A DNA stretch of 64,000 bases from NCBI GenBank assembly GCA_023053545.1, contig JAKZAN010000004.1, positions 8,308,001 through 8,372,000 on the forward strand, written 5' to 3'. The position numbers and the translations under genes were made by a program. This DNA comes from Lepidurus packardi (lineage: Eukaryota; Arthropoda; Branchiopoda; Notostraca; Triopsidae). The notes under the pieces were generated by a model. That model was not told the origin of the DNA and searched no databases. It was given only the letters and a program-made list of their open reading frames with translations. Positions 40,750 through 52,918 of this stretch are shown piece after piece; position 1 is the first letter of the stretch, and the number at the start of each line of letters is the position of its first letter.

Positions 40750-42563
40750 ATGAGCGCAAGCGTGAAAGACTACTTCTCCAAAACATTCGGTTCGGGTCTG
40801 GATCCAAACGGACGTTCAGTGACCAACGGTAACAGCAACCAAAGTAGTGATCGGCAGAAATCCTCGAGTACGAACAGACCATCTACTGTGAACAACTCAC
40901 GTAGCTCGGAATCCACCATTTTGTCAGCAAACCACGACCGAGACGTGGTTGACATTCCTCCCTACAGGATACCACTTGTGGTTCCATCTGATCTACCGGG
41001 AATACCATCGAAGAAAGGTTTGTTCAGCGAAGGAGTACGTCTGTGCACGTTCAGGGACTGGCCGCTTACCTTCTTGTCGCCGAATGAGCTAGCCAAGGCC
41101 GGATTTTTCTACAGAGGTCAAGGAGATCAAACGCAATGCGCGTTTTGCCTCATCGTAATCAGTCGCTGGGAACCCTCAGACAACCCTTCCGATGAACATA
41201 AGCGACACGCCCCTCAGTGTCCCTTCATTCGGGATTTGCCTGTGGGGAACATCCCCATTACAACCAATGATGCAGCGACAGCACTTCAGCATCAACAGCC
41301 AACCTTACTGAATAGTATTAATGGTAGGGACTACAGTAGGGACGGTACTAGTACAAGCGGAGGTAGCGGCTCTTCCTCTAGTACGTCATCAGCAACCTCT
41401 TCACCTTCGTCATTATCTTCGGTGCAAAGGGACGTGATGATACCAAGTTCACCCGTCTTGAATAATATTCAGACAGATTTGACGAGGTCATCATCGTTCG
41501 GTGGCCATGATGAATGCGGAATTTATCCAACCGGGTACAGGTCACGAGCATTTGCGGAAAACGAGAGTCCGTCAAGTTATGGTATCAAAACCCGACATGG
41601 GGAAGTGTCGAGCTTATCTAGCTTCCCGGTGCAACCACACAGCACGGCCGGATGTCCTACGATGGTTACAAACAGCTCTCGGTTGAGTACTTTCAAGAAC
41701 TGGCCGGCAGGATTAACCCAAAAACCACAACAGCTAGCGGATGCGGGATTTTTTTATATGGGTTAGACATCCTTTCTGTTGATAAACCTAAATATTACGT
41801 GTTTATTTATTCATGTTCTATTTTTTCCCCTAGGAACCGGAGATCATGTTAAGTGTTTCTGGTGCGAAGGCGCCTTAAAGAACTGGGAACCAAATGATGA
41901 GCCATGGATAGAGCATGCAAGATGGTTCACGAAATGCAAATATCTACTCGATATGAAGGGGGAGGAATACGTGAAGGAAGTTTTGGAGAAATTTTGCGTA
42001 AGTAGTGCCCATTTCGTGTACCAGAGACTCTTAAACAGACGAAGTGTTCCGATGCAAGCATGAATCCTTTTTTGGTAGAATTTTGATTGAGTTTCTTGAG
42101 AAATTTGATAGATTTCTTAGGATGTCATGTATCTAAAGATTGTTACGAATTCCTAAAGTTAGACGATTTTAGCATTGTTGGGAGTCTGATATATATAATG
42201 AATGGGTATATGGTTGTGATTGCTGCATGGAAGTAAATAAGAGAAGGAGCGGAAATTAAGATATTCGTGTTGTTTGTTTTTGTTTTCTAGGATGAAGCAC
42301 CAGTTCCTAAAACGAATACTGGAATACCTGCTCCGAATTGTGCCAATGCAGTTATAGTACCCAAACCAGAACTTTACAAGTCGATGGATGAGCCAGTTAA
42401 AAATGAAGCGACTTTATGTAAAGTCTGTTTGGATCAAGAAATGTCAATAGTTTTCTTGCCTTGTGGACACTTGGTTGCTTGTCCTGGATGCGCTGCAGCA
42501 TTGAGTAGCTGTCCCATTTGTAGAAAACAAATCCAGGCCACAGTTCGTGTCTATATGACCTGA
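40750..42563 (+). CDS. Inhibitor of apoptosis protein, two BIR domains plus RING
   Basis: Caspase-binding E3 ubiquitin ligase of the DIAP1 type. Exons 40750-41761, 41834-41997 and 42291-42563 sum to 1449 nt, 482 aa. BIR1 starts at RLCTFRDWP and has the zinc ligands in QCAFC, H and C (HKRHAPQCPF). BIR2 starts at RLSTFKNWPAGL, is split by intron 1 just after GFFYMG, and continues KCFWCEGALKNWEPND with HARWFTKC. The C-terminal RING carries CKVCLDQEMSIVFLPCGHLV and CPICRKQIQATVRVY. A serine-rich linker of about 120 residues joins the two BIRs and is longer than usual. The start chosen is MSASVKDYF; the frame is open further upstream, but that part looks non-coding and a splice acceptor lies just before this ATG. 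Confidence 0.93.
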
Positions 42564-43289
42564 GGATAATCTTAAATAAGGCTAAGGGCAAATCGTTTAA
42601 ATTTGTCTCCTATCCTAAGTGTTAAGCTCTTTCGCTATGCTTAATTCACACTGGCAGTTTAGCAAAAAAAGCCTGTTTAGCACCGGTCTTTCGAAAGTGA
42701 AGACTGAGACAAACTGAATTGGAATCACAGAAATCGATTTCAGAACGTTCTGTTCAACTGGATGAAAACCAGTCTATCTCAAAGCTCTAATCTTGTCTGT
42801 TGCCGAAGATTTGGAGTCGAATCGAGTTCCATTCCAAATCTTCGACAAGTTAAGACCGGTGGGAAACACGCCTATTTTCTTTCGCAACTATCATTGACAC
42901 TTTTCTTCGACGTTCTTCCTTCATTTGAAAAATTTATTGAAAAAGGTGAACATAAAGGGATACGTGACCGCAGAAAGCGAAGACTAATTAGTTTTGGAAT
43001 CTATTATTTTTTAATTATTAATCTTCGTGTGGACATGTATATATACGAAGACAACTAATGGTGTCAGAAAATTAAGTATCGTGAATATTAATCGTCTTTA
43101 TGGACGCCTGCACGTATATAAGCAAGAAACTTTATAACTGTATTGAAAGGAACTAAATATGGAACAATAGACCCATTTTAACAACCGAACGTTTATATAG
43201 TAGTAATAGTGTTCCTATATAGAACTATATGCTGATCCCTGACAGTTTCCTCTTCCAAACAGACAAAAAGTTGTTTATTTGACGAAATA
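42564..43289. other. Convergent intergenic region between IAP and PDSS2
   Basis: Holds both 3' UTRs. On the minus strand an AATAAA lies about 10 nt past the PDSS2 stop codon. A nested foldback structure occupies 42681-42861. Confidence 0.6.
42681..42861. repeat. Nested inverted repeats (foldback) downstream of IAP
   Basis: CACCGGTCTT at 42681-42690 is complementary to AAGACCGGTG at 42852-42861, and weaker complementarity extends outward through the adjoining TGTTT and GCC blocks. Inside lies a second hairpin: CGAAGATTTGGA (42804-42815) with TCCAAATCTTCG (42833-42844), extended by CTTGTC (42792-42797) with GACAAG (42844-42849). It could be a small foldback transposon remnant or a 3' UTR structure. 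Confidence 0.75.
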
Positions 43290-44545
43290 TCAAAGCTTTA
43301 GCGCTTTCACTAGGTTTTCCAATGCTATTCGAGCATCTCCAGGCGGAAACGGTTCCAACGCCGCCAAAGCTGCGTCCACGTACGAGTTGCAAGCAACAAT
43401 GGCCTTTTCCACACTTTCGTTATCGAACAAAGCCACCGTTTGAGGTTTTATTTGCCCGTCCAGCAGCTGTTCGATCAACTGCGGCTGAGTTTGACACTGT
43501 ATAACGAGAACGAGGGACTGAATATCGTTTTGGCTTTGCCGTTTCCATCTCCCAATATCATAATTCGCTTGCAGGGCAAAAGCCACTTGTTCGCCAAATT
43601 GCAGGGCGGATTTCTGCAGAGACTCTCGCTGACCAGCTAGTAAAATAACCCCAGCACACGCTTTGGAGAGTAAGGATCCTGCACTTAGACCGACGGATTC
43701 TTGCCAACTTCGTAAGCCTCCCCTGAGGAATTGGCGCTTGTTTGTTACCACGAAAACTGATTCGGATAAGTCGGCAATAGCACCGCTAATCAACTCAGCG
43801 ACCTAAATCATAGCAATAAAAATAAACTTACTAAAACAGTTTGAAATTATTCAATTTTACGTGCGTATTTCGTAGCTGTGCTAGTCTATTACAAGCTTGA
43901 GCTAATAAGAAATCGCCACAAAGCACTGCAACTTTGTTTCCGTAGTCCATACTTTGTTGTAAAGCTTGGTGGATAAGACTATTGGGGGTGTCGAGGATTC
44001 CTTGATGGATTAAGTAAGCTGTGTGGATCATTTCGGTAATTTCTGCGAGGGATTGTTGGCTGGGAAGTAAGCCTCCATTGCTTATATAAGCTAATCCTCC
44101 TTCTGCCTTGGTTCCAGCAGCTTTGGCAATGAGCAGAACTATGATTCCTCTCGTCTTGGCTGTGCTGGTGTCTCCATTAATGATCTTCCTATAGAGAAAG
44201 GGTTTAAATTTGTAAACTAAGTTGTTTTTATGTGATTTACTTTGCTGTTCTTAGTAAAGGATGATCACTACCGATGAGTTTCTTTACGTAAGAAGCGATG
44301 GTGGAGACTTCTCCACTAAATAGGTTTTGTAGGGCAAGGTTCTTCGCATGAGAACCTAGGAACTTTTGTGCATGTGTCAAAGCCGCATCTAAACTGGCAC
44401 TTGATTTGCTACATTTTTTGTTCTTGTAAAGACTAGGAATTAATGCAGAAGCTAATAAATGCTTTCTAGTTGCACTTAACATGGAGTAGGTAGCACCTCT
44501 GCTAAATATAGATGGCAAAACCATTTTACTTAGGCCTCTTATCAT
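43290..44545 (-). CDS. PDSS2: Decaprenyl-diphosphate synthase subunit 2
   Basis: Non-catalytic partner of PDSS1 in making the ubiquinone side chain in mitochondria. Exons 44241-44545, 43861-44188 and 43290-43802 sum to 1146 nt, 381 aa, near the human length of 399. The first ATG (44545, MIRGLSKMVLPSIFSRG) opens a basic, hydrophobic, Asp/Glu-free stretch that looks like a mitochondrial presequence. Family blocks include KKLIGSDHPLLRTAK, RGIIVLLIAKAAG, QQSLAEITEMIHTAYLIHQG, YGNKVAVLCGDFLLAQACN and, near the end, ALAALEPFPPGDARIALENL. The DDXXD catalytic motifs of active prenyl synthases are absent, as is normal for this subunit. The region matching the human YPTSFMSLRCLL block is divergent here. 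Confidence 0.93.
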
Positions 44546-45921
44546 ATTTAAGTTAACTTGAAAATTGTGAAGAATATTTGACACTTATTTGTCTTCACCA
44601 CAGGTTTGCATTCTGAAAAGATGGCAATTTGCTAGCCTGGACGCAGACCTGTGAAAACTATAAGGAGTAGTTTCCAAATGAAAAAAGGTCTATTTTTTCA
44701 CAACAGTGCTAAGATTAGGCGCACATGTTCACAACTTTTTGGTAGGCAGCGAACAATGAATGAAGTTTCCGACTGCAGTTCAGGGTTTGCAGACTTTTGC
44801 AGAGTGGGTTATTGGTACCATTCGTTGTTTCCATCTTCATTCAGTTTATATATTTGTTTCCAAATTCACCGACGGCATCTAGCGAAGCCCATAAGGGCTT
44901 TACGTTACCTTCGCATGGCTATGGGCATCGCATACCGACTCAGATTGGGTAGTATTGTCTGCTAGAAGGGTCACTGTGGCCCACTTTAGCGGCTACGAGT
45001 GTACAGTCATCTAAACCAAACTAGCCGATGGAAGGCGACAAATCGACTGAAATCTAATGAACTGACCCTACGGAAGACCGAACTGAACCAATAAAGCCAA
45101 AATATCTACCAGAATGCAACGAACGCCTTAAACAACACCCAACAACAGGAATGTGCAACAATATGGGCTTTAGATGATAGAAGCAAAGAGTAATTCAAAA
45201 GAGATTCTGATGTCGAACAAGTAGAAAGAGGGTTTGCAAGCGATCGATTTGCTCTCCTGTACGAAAAATAGTGAATATTAAAGATTAAACACTTTAAGTG
45301 TTACTATACCACCACTCCGAAGTTTCCCAAGACCTTTCAATTGAAATCAGGTTCGGAAGTAGATGTTGACCTCCTGGCGCAGGTTTTCGTGCTCTTCACC
45401 TTCATTTAAGCAAGAAGAAAAGAGAAAAAAATCAGTACCACTTAACTAACAAGACAATCAAATGATACACTGGCCGCCAGGATTCTTTCCATACAAGTAA
45501 TTTATAGAAAATTCTCTTCTTTTGAGCAAAAATTTTCCCGAGTTTAACGAAAAAGATGCGGCAGATTTAGTTGAAATAAAACAGCCCTGACCAGAACTGT
45601 CTTAAGTAGGTTAAGTAGGTACCTCTAAGTAGCCTGACCACGAATGGCTCAATCCCGCAGTGCTGTGGATACTATAGCATCCACATGCCCGCTCGGCGTT
45701 TTCCATTTCCTTTGGAAACACGTGTCGCTGAGGTAGTACGTTTGTATCTCCATTCATTACATAAAGGTTTTGATATGTTTGGTTTGTTTGTTCACGATAT
45801 AAAATAATTGTTTTGTGTTGGGGTTTGTATCGTGCACATTCACACGGACATCATTTAAGGTTCCAGGTTGCCACTGCGTACACTGGACAGTAAGAATAAG
45901 TAAGCAATGAACCAAAACATG
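44546..45921. other. Intergenic region between PDSS2 and IR-A
   Basis: Contains the PDSS2 promoter on the minus strand and the IR-A 3' UTR. No coding exon recognised. Confidence 0.5.
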
Positions 45922-47990
45922 TTATAATCTTCTTCTTGCTCTAATAGACTTATATACGGTAAATCCAACTAATTCGGAACCTAAAGCTAGGAAGGCTAAC
46001 GAAATCCCCGTGGCGTAGAGCAAGAACGCACTTTGCAGATCAACAAGTCGCAATGGCCGAATAGCTTGCGATCCCGTGAGCACATTTCCGCATCTATGGG
46101 GAGGAGGCCAGTATCTTTTTTGCCAATAATTTGTTAAGCCAGCTTGTATCATTCGTGATATCCTAAACATCACATATCATTAAATGCTCTAATTATAGAT
46201 ATGGGCAGTATATTTTTATTTTCGGAAAATGTTGTTATCACATACTCGGTATTCAGCGATTCCCGCAGTGGACTTTTCTTAGCTAAAATCAGTGCAAAGT
46301 AGGATTTGAAGAACTCATCTTTAGCCAAACTTAGCCGACATTGATTCGAGTTGATTGCATCTTCGTAAATAGCAAAGTTTAAGTAGGACTTTTCCTGTGA
46401 ATTATAAAACAGTAGATTTTGAGGGATAGTATCGTTATGTTAAAGTGGTGATTTCTTAAAGTTTGGTACTTACTTTGATATATACAACATTGCCTTTCGT
46501 GACCCGCTTCACACCCTCTACGTCGCTGGCTACCAACCGAATCGGCCATTTAAGTAATTCTTTGCCGATGACTTCATAGGACCCACCTTTAGCTTGCTAA
46601 GAAAAAAGAATTCAAACTATAACGTTAACAAGGCAGAGTTGAGTCTGTGTAATTAAAATACCGTAAATAGAGCTTCAAGGGCAGTTCCTTTGCGTACTAC
46701 CCATTCTATCGTGGTTGTAGTGCTAAGTTTGGCCAGTTCATCAATAGAACTGACGATAGGTTTTAACTTGGGCAGCGTTAAGAAAGACATCAAAGTTCCA
46801 ACGTACAAGTAGACAATAACCACAACACAAAAACACCAAATAGCAGCTAATAAGCGTGTTTGGTGCAAAGGAGCGACTCGTTGACCAGCTTTAATCGCCA
46901 AAAATAGCAAATGAATCTATTTCTGTACCTAGTTAGACTTCCTTACATTGAGTTGCAAGTACTCCTAATGCGAATAAAGTAGCATGGCCATAATTGGGAC
47001 GACGTTCGTTGTTGCGTAACTTACTAATATCACGCATAGGCTGGATTAAACGTGTATGTAGGATATGCAGTATGTATAACGAGAAAGGAAGAACTATCAA
47101 CGTTGTCAGAATCCCCAGCCAAACCTTTGACACAATAATTGAACAACGTTATAAAACAACATGGAATTCCTGGAATCTGTTTCGATACTGCTTACGTCAT
47201 AAGTGAAAGGCTTGGCTATGGCAAATAACTTGCTATCTTCTCGAGGCGGAGGAGTGAGTAATGCTGTTGGTTCTTCATAGTATGGAACCGTAAAATCGAC
47301 CGCTTGATATCGAGCGTAGTTGATCGTAAAGGGGCCTACGCCAATATCGCTTTCCTAGTTAATTCGTTAGCCTTTATGTTTGTTTGTGTCTTGTCGTTTT
47401 ACGTTCATAAGCACTTGTCGAACCATCCCACTCCATGAACCATTTAATAGAGATCCGAATGAGTTGTCAGGGGGCGCTACCACTTCGTACCTGTCTTATT
47501 GAAAGAAAGCACAATCACTTCAAATTGAATTAAAGTTTTAGTATAATAGATTTACCTGAAACCGTATTTATTACTTAATACTTTAACAATCTCAAACAAG
47601 TACCCAGTGTACACTTTCTGTTGCGTTTGCTTGTTATCTTTAACGACCACAAACGGAGGGCGCTGACAATGAGAATGAGAATAATTGAGTACCTTTAGTT
47701 GGATTTTTAACAAACTTTAAATAACCTACTTCAAGACTTGTTATCCGGAGTACGCTAGGCCAAACTGCTATTTGAGGAGTGTTTTTGCTTGTGGAATGTT
47801 CCGTCTCCATGCTGATTACGCCGGCCACTGGAAAGCGTACCGTAGAGTACATTACTGTACTTGTAACGTTGCGTGTCAATATACCTACCACTCCTGGCGT
47901 ATTATGTGTGCGTAGAGTAGTACAACAACAGGGAGAGTGGCCTTTAGTAAGAACTTGGAACTTAAGGTTGTCTGCCGTGGACACATTGCT
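45922..47990 (-). CDS. Divergent ionotropic receptor IR-A (5' end not found)
   Basis: Chemosensory ligand-gated channel related to ionotropic glutamate receptors. Exons: 47730-47990, 47556-47662, 47403-47490, 47196-47354, 46947-47124, 46662-46888, 46474-46596, 46246-46394, 45922-46162, with phases agreeing throughout. S1 begins RPPFVVVKD and includes GYLFEIVKVLSNKYGF and DIGVGPFTINYARYQAVDFT. M1 is VWLGILTTLIVLPFSLYIL. The pore/M3 exon has CVVVIVYLYVGTLMSFLTLP, equivalent to the SYTANLAAFLT region of glutamate receptors. S2 includes CRLSLAKDEFFKSYFALILA. M4 is the C-terminal exon (DLQSAFLLYATGISLAFLAL). The first exon listed has an acceptor and no ATG in frame, so upstream exons are missing or unrecognised. 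It is clearly distinct from the IR-B/C/D copies. Confidence 0.85.
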
Positions 47991-49009
47991 CTGCTACTTG
48001 AGATAGCCTACACCTTATGTGCGGTAGCCAGCGCTATACATGAAGACTTGTGCTGCATGCAGTATTCAAACTTTTACGACCGGACATGATATAGGATATA
48101 CTGTCCATTGATCTCTTTACTACACCGAAACGAACGCCATGCAGTCGTAAGGGTTCTTCTATTCGAACGTATGTTGTCTGTGAAGTTTCTAAGTTGCGAA
48201 GGAATTAGGTTTTATTACTCTTCTTTAATGTACACATCATAAAGATGATAGTTTACAAGGATAAAATATTGGTGAACCTATATTCTGGAGAATTTGTGCT
48301 TAAAGAAGGGCTTCAGAGGTGGTAAAGATAGATTGATTAGACAGAAGCATTCCTTTTGACACTTCGCAATACGGAACCATGTACCGAGACCTCAGCATTC
48401 ACATGTTTATCGATTATGGTTCAATGGAATATTTCATGGCCATGGAGGTCTTGTTATATATATCGAATCATACATTATACTTCATTCGGTACTGCAAGTA
48501 ATCAATAAGCAAAGATGGTTGCAATAGACAACTGTATGCTTTTAGCAACCTAGGCTACATGTTTTATATATGGATTACCTTTGTAATGGACACATCATAG
48601 TGTCTGTTACATATGCACATGGTAACCTCTATTATACTTATCATAGTTCAAAGCGAATACAGTTTAGTTATTTATTGGGAACTATAATCATACTGTAGAA
48701 TTATATTGAATTTTCTAAGAAATTTTTCTTGCACATTTCTAAATTTTTCTAATTGCAGCGCCGTTTAATAATTATTTTTTATAAAGTGCAATAAACTTAG
48801 ATAAAATACAGAAGTACATTGCTCCATATTTAGTATATTAAAATCTTAGTAAGAAAATATTTTATTGTAATTGACCAGTATATTATTACCGTACAAGTAC
48901 CACAACATTTGATTACACAACTAAAAGCAACTTTTTGTGGAGTCAAAGCTTAAATTGGGACTTTAAGCTGTTCTGATTTTTTTCTATTAAATGTATGTTT
49001 AAGACCTTT
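47991..49009. other. Region between IR-A and IR-B
   Basis: Should contain the 5' part of IR-A and the IR-B 3' UTR. No exon with the signal peptide seen in IR-B, C and D could be recognised. Confidence 0.45.
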
Positions 49010-51960
49010 TTACAAGGCTTTTCTACGGGAATAGGAAGAGCAACATTTACAATACCTAAAGTACATCCATTCGAGGAAATACGCCAGGAATGCGGCGGCA
49101 GCTCCAGTACCTAATACTACAAATGCGCTTTGTAAATCACCGAGTACAAGACTTTTTACACCTTCGCCTTGGCTAGCAAGAGGGATTTTACTGCATGGAT
49201 TAAAATTTCTTTGTCTATTTATCCAAAAGCCAGGCAACCCAGCTTCCACCATGCGCATAATGCTGAAAGTAAAAATGGAATTTAAATTGCAGAAATTTCC
49301 GTCTGGAATCTTATTCACGTACTCCGTGTTAAACATGTTAAGGATACTTTTCTTTGGTAAGATGAAGCCAAAATTCGCTTTAAAGAAATCCTGTTTAGCA
49401 AGACTAAAGCGACAGTGCTGCTTTTTCGCGAAATCTTCACCCATTGCGTTGTCCAGATAAGATTTTTCCTAGAAAATTAAAGAAAAGTGTAGCTTAAAGG
49501 TACCTCTTGATTTTACTCAAGATCAAAAACTTCTCCAGATTCTTTAGTTCACTTTGCTTATTATTTAGGTTTACTTTGATATAAGCAAACTGTCCGGTCA
49601 AAACCTTTCGTAATCCATCTTCATCAATGATGACGTAATGCGTGGCTGGTCTTCGCAGAATTTCGCTCCCAATAATGCTATAAACACCATCTTTGGCTTC
49701 CTATATTTCATGAAAATACATTCAACTAATTTATTGAATTGGCATACTTCATTTATACCGTAAACAGTCCGTCCAAAGCCGTAGCTTTAAGGACTGCCCA
49801 TGTCAGCTCTTTGGAAGTGGCCAATTCTTCCAAGGAATTGACGATTGGGCGTAGCTTGATGATAGTCAGAAATGACATTAACGAGCCCATGTAAACATAC
49901 ACAATAACAACCGAAGCTAGGCACCAAACGGCAGCCAGAAATCGTGGCGCGAGTCCAGGAACTACATCTTGACCCGCTATTTTTTTTTTTACCCAAAATT
50001 GACATGTACTATAAGTTAATGCTGGAATTTATAGCTTCTGTACTAACATTGCGTGCTGATGACGCCGAAGACGAAAAAGAACTCCTGGCTCATAGTAGGA
50101 AGTCTGTAGCGTTTGTTGACTGTCCACAAGACGCGGTGATGGAACCATAAAAGGGGAGGTAGGATGATCAAGAGGAGGATGAGTAAGAGCCACACCTTAA
50201 AGGACGTTAAATTTAAGTAATATTGGAAAAATACTAGGTCAGCGACAAACTTGTAAACTATTGTGGAATGCACTATAAAATATAAAGTGTACCTCAAAAC
50301 GAAATGGCTTAGCGCAAGCGAAAGTTTTACTGTCTTGACGGGGTGGAGGAATCAGTAATGCAGTGGGTTCTTCGTGGAATGAGTTACTGAAGTCCACCGC
50401 TGTTTTCCGATTGTATTCCATTGTAAACGGAGCAACGCCCATGTCAACCACCTACGAAACCGTAAGACAATTACAGCTCTTGAACCATGAACTCCAACTA
50501 TTTGAGGTGGTTAACTCGTATTACATGATCTATCACCAGTCGGACCATTCCATTCCAACTACCGTTTGGCTGTAGCTTTCCGTATGATTTATCCTCAGGA
50601 ATTCTTACATTGTAACTGCGATTTAATGAGGTTGGTTGTGAAATTAGAAAGTTGATAAGGATTAGTGTATGTACTTGAAGCTGTATTTACTCTGGAGGGC
50701 GTGAATAATTTCAAAACACACGCCTCCGTAGTGAACCTCGCTATTTTCTTGCAAGGTGCGCACAAAAGGTATTCGCTAAGGTTAAAATTGATTATTGGAC
50801 AATGTAGTAAGTTCGCGGAATTTTTTACGTGTATCGTAGAAACACTTAGCGTGTGGCCTTTTAGGTAGCGTGCAACTTGTTTAATTGAAGATGGAGACCA
50901 GTGGTGGACTGTAGGATGGGTCTCTTGCTGCCAAAGTTGCGTATAAGTTTGGTTAAAACTATAACGTGGGAAAGTAATTTAATTATGGTATAATTGATGT
51001 CCAGAATGGTCTCTTGCTTGTCAAACGGTAGGTCAATATCCGTGAATGAGGCTAACGAAGCTGTCAAAACCATAGACACCTGATTGTCCTGCTACGTTAA
51101 GCTGTAATAGTTCAGGAATGTCAAGAATATATATATTATTATTACTGGCAGGTTGTAGAGGGTGACATGTTGAGTAACTTCTGGTATTACCAACGCTTTA
51201 GAACAAAAACTTGCGTCCAGTCGAAGAGTTGAAAATGCTGTGCGCACCAGTGATCCGTTTATGTGACGGATTATTAGGTTTGCATTCTCGCAGCTCGTAA
51301 GGAGGATTAATTTGGTGTTGCTTTCCACTAATTAAGCATAGAAAATTTAGGAAGGGTTAAATTTAGGTAGTAAATTTCCGCAGAAATGGACACGCTAAGT
51401 TTGATTCGGTAGCGTACTTTCAAGAAATGTACAATCAAATCCCACATGTCCATAATTCCACAGTTATAAAACAGAATATAATGATTATAATGATTGGTAA
51501 ATATAATGATTGGTAAAGGCAATTTAAGATTTTAATTTTCCAAATCTGTTAGATTCACCGGTAAGTTCTACCAAGTTTTTGCAATAGGAAGTAAATTCAC
51601 AACTTGTGTTTTGTTCGAGAGTTTCAAAATTCCTTTAGCATGCAAATATCTTCCTTACTTAAGTTTTCCAACTCGGAACGTGTAGAGAGCCTCAGTGACG
51701 AGCTCAAGTATACCCCCAAATTAGGGTAACTTTGGGCAAGATTACGTACGGCTAATTGAATGGCGTTGTGCATAACCGATTGTGATGACCACTGTCGACT
51801 CCGCTGAAGCTCCTCGTCCATAAGCAATCCTGTAAGTAAACTGCCGATAATCTACTAAGCCAGATCATCGTGATGGCTTACCGATAGGGCTGTAGTTCTG
51901 ATGACTTAATTGGCAAAGGTACATCAACCCAAAGTACCGGAGCAAAGCTGAGCAAGCCAT
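49010..51960 (-). CDS. Divergent ionotropic receptor IR-B (possible splice-site lesion)
   Basis: Exons read: 51882-51960 (signal peptide, MACSALLRYFGLMYLCQLSH), 51659-51829, 51146-51327, about 50928-51094, 50829-50927, 50675-50775, 50525-50615, 50293-50451, 50048-50195, 49759-49976, 49575-49700, 49323-49468, 49010-49262. One short exon between 51328 and 51658 is unresolved. Ligand domain: RIPFVRTLQENSEVHYGG, DMGVAPFTMEYNRKTAVDF. M1: VWLLLILLLIILPPLLW. M3/pore: VVIVYVYMGSLMSFLTIIKL. M4: DLQSAFVVLGTGAAAAFLAY. The intron after NYT has AT where IR-C and IR-D have the GT donor, so normal splicing of that intron should fail unless the GT 21 nt downstream is used. The rest of the frame is intact, so this is either a functional gene with a shifted donor or a very young pseudogene. 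Confidence 0.85.
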
Positions 51961-52031
51961 TCAGTCTAGTGATTTGATGCACCACCTGATAAGCGAAGTA
52001 ACTTTGTTAGGCGAGAACTGACGAAGACCTG

Positions 52032-52041
52032 CTTTTATATA
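52032..52041 (-). promoter_or_regulatory. TATA box of IR-B
   Basis: TATATAAAAG on the minus strand, 72 nt before the ATG. The equivalent A/T element is conserved at the same distance upstream of IR-C and IR-D. Confidence 0.6.
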
Positions 52042-52918
52042 TGGGCCATCTTTTCAGGTGACAAGGCCGGATAAAGCTATAATAAGGGAAAGTTCTGGGG
52101 GCTTGTTCCGCATGTTCTATATACAATACTTTTTCTTTAGTTTACGGACGACAGAGAAAGGAAGCTTTTGCGCTCCGGACTCCAGTTCCCATCACCAGCT
52201 GCGCGTCCCCAAATATTTGAAGGATCACTTCTTTCCTATTGTGGCTCCCCTTTTTAGTTATTGATTCATATTTCATGTACATGCATTGGGGTTGACTTTG
52301 ACGTGAGACCTAACGCGTATTGGTTACCTTCTGACAAACCTCTCTAAAGAATTTTTTAATACCAGGAGCCTTCCTGACCATAGTAGTCATATTACTATTC
52401 TTTTAAAAAAATAGTTATCGTAAGTCCAAGAATTATTAGGATATAATGATTATTTGTTCAGTGAGCTACATTTTCTCCCTACTCACATGCGAGTTCCCTT
52501 TTAAAATGGTAATTCTCCCCTATATATCTTATGGAACAACTTCCCAGGTTAATAACGAAAAGAATCGGAGGCTGATTATTAACAATGAGAAAAGGGCTGA
52601 AACTGCCCAGGGATTCTTCTGCTAAATAAGACACAAAAGTGATGGATAGCCGAACTAAATTTATACTTCGACATGCAAAATGCCATGAAACTTTCGCTTT
52701 CGTTGGATTTTTTGTAGGCTCGACCTAATAAGCCCTTCTTATTGAGCCTATGCAAGCATGGAGTACTGGAATTTTATGTATTGACATTTAGATAAATCCT
52801 ATTACAAGTGATAAAACCCTTGACGCAACTTCTAAGCATCTTAACTCTTAACACCTGCTTTTGCTCGCAGGACGATTGAAAACCGCTTTGTTTGATTAGG
52901 GACTTTTTATAAGACTTT
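52042..52918. other. IR-B upstream flank and IR-C downstream flank
   Basis: Shares patchy homology with 55797-56653 and 59671-60060 (for example GAAGCTTTTGCG and CATCACCAGCTG blocks). The tandem duplication unit therefore includes flanking DNA as well as the coding region. Confidence 0.7.

Noticed and set aside
51102..51145. A 44-45-nt mini-intron ending at ACAG before CTTAAC
   Set aside because: It gives a stop soon after. Extending to the next CAG gives 57-58 nt, uses CTTAAC as a branch-like site and opens the conserved DNQ...LTASL frame.
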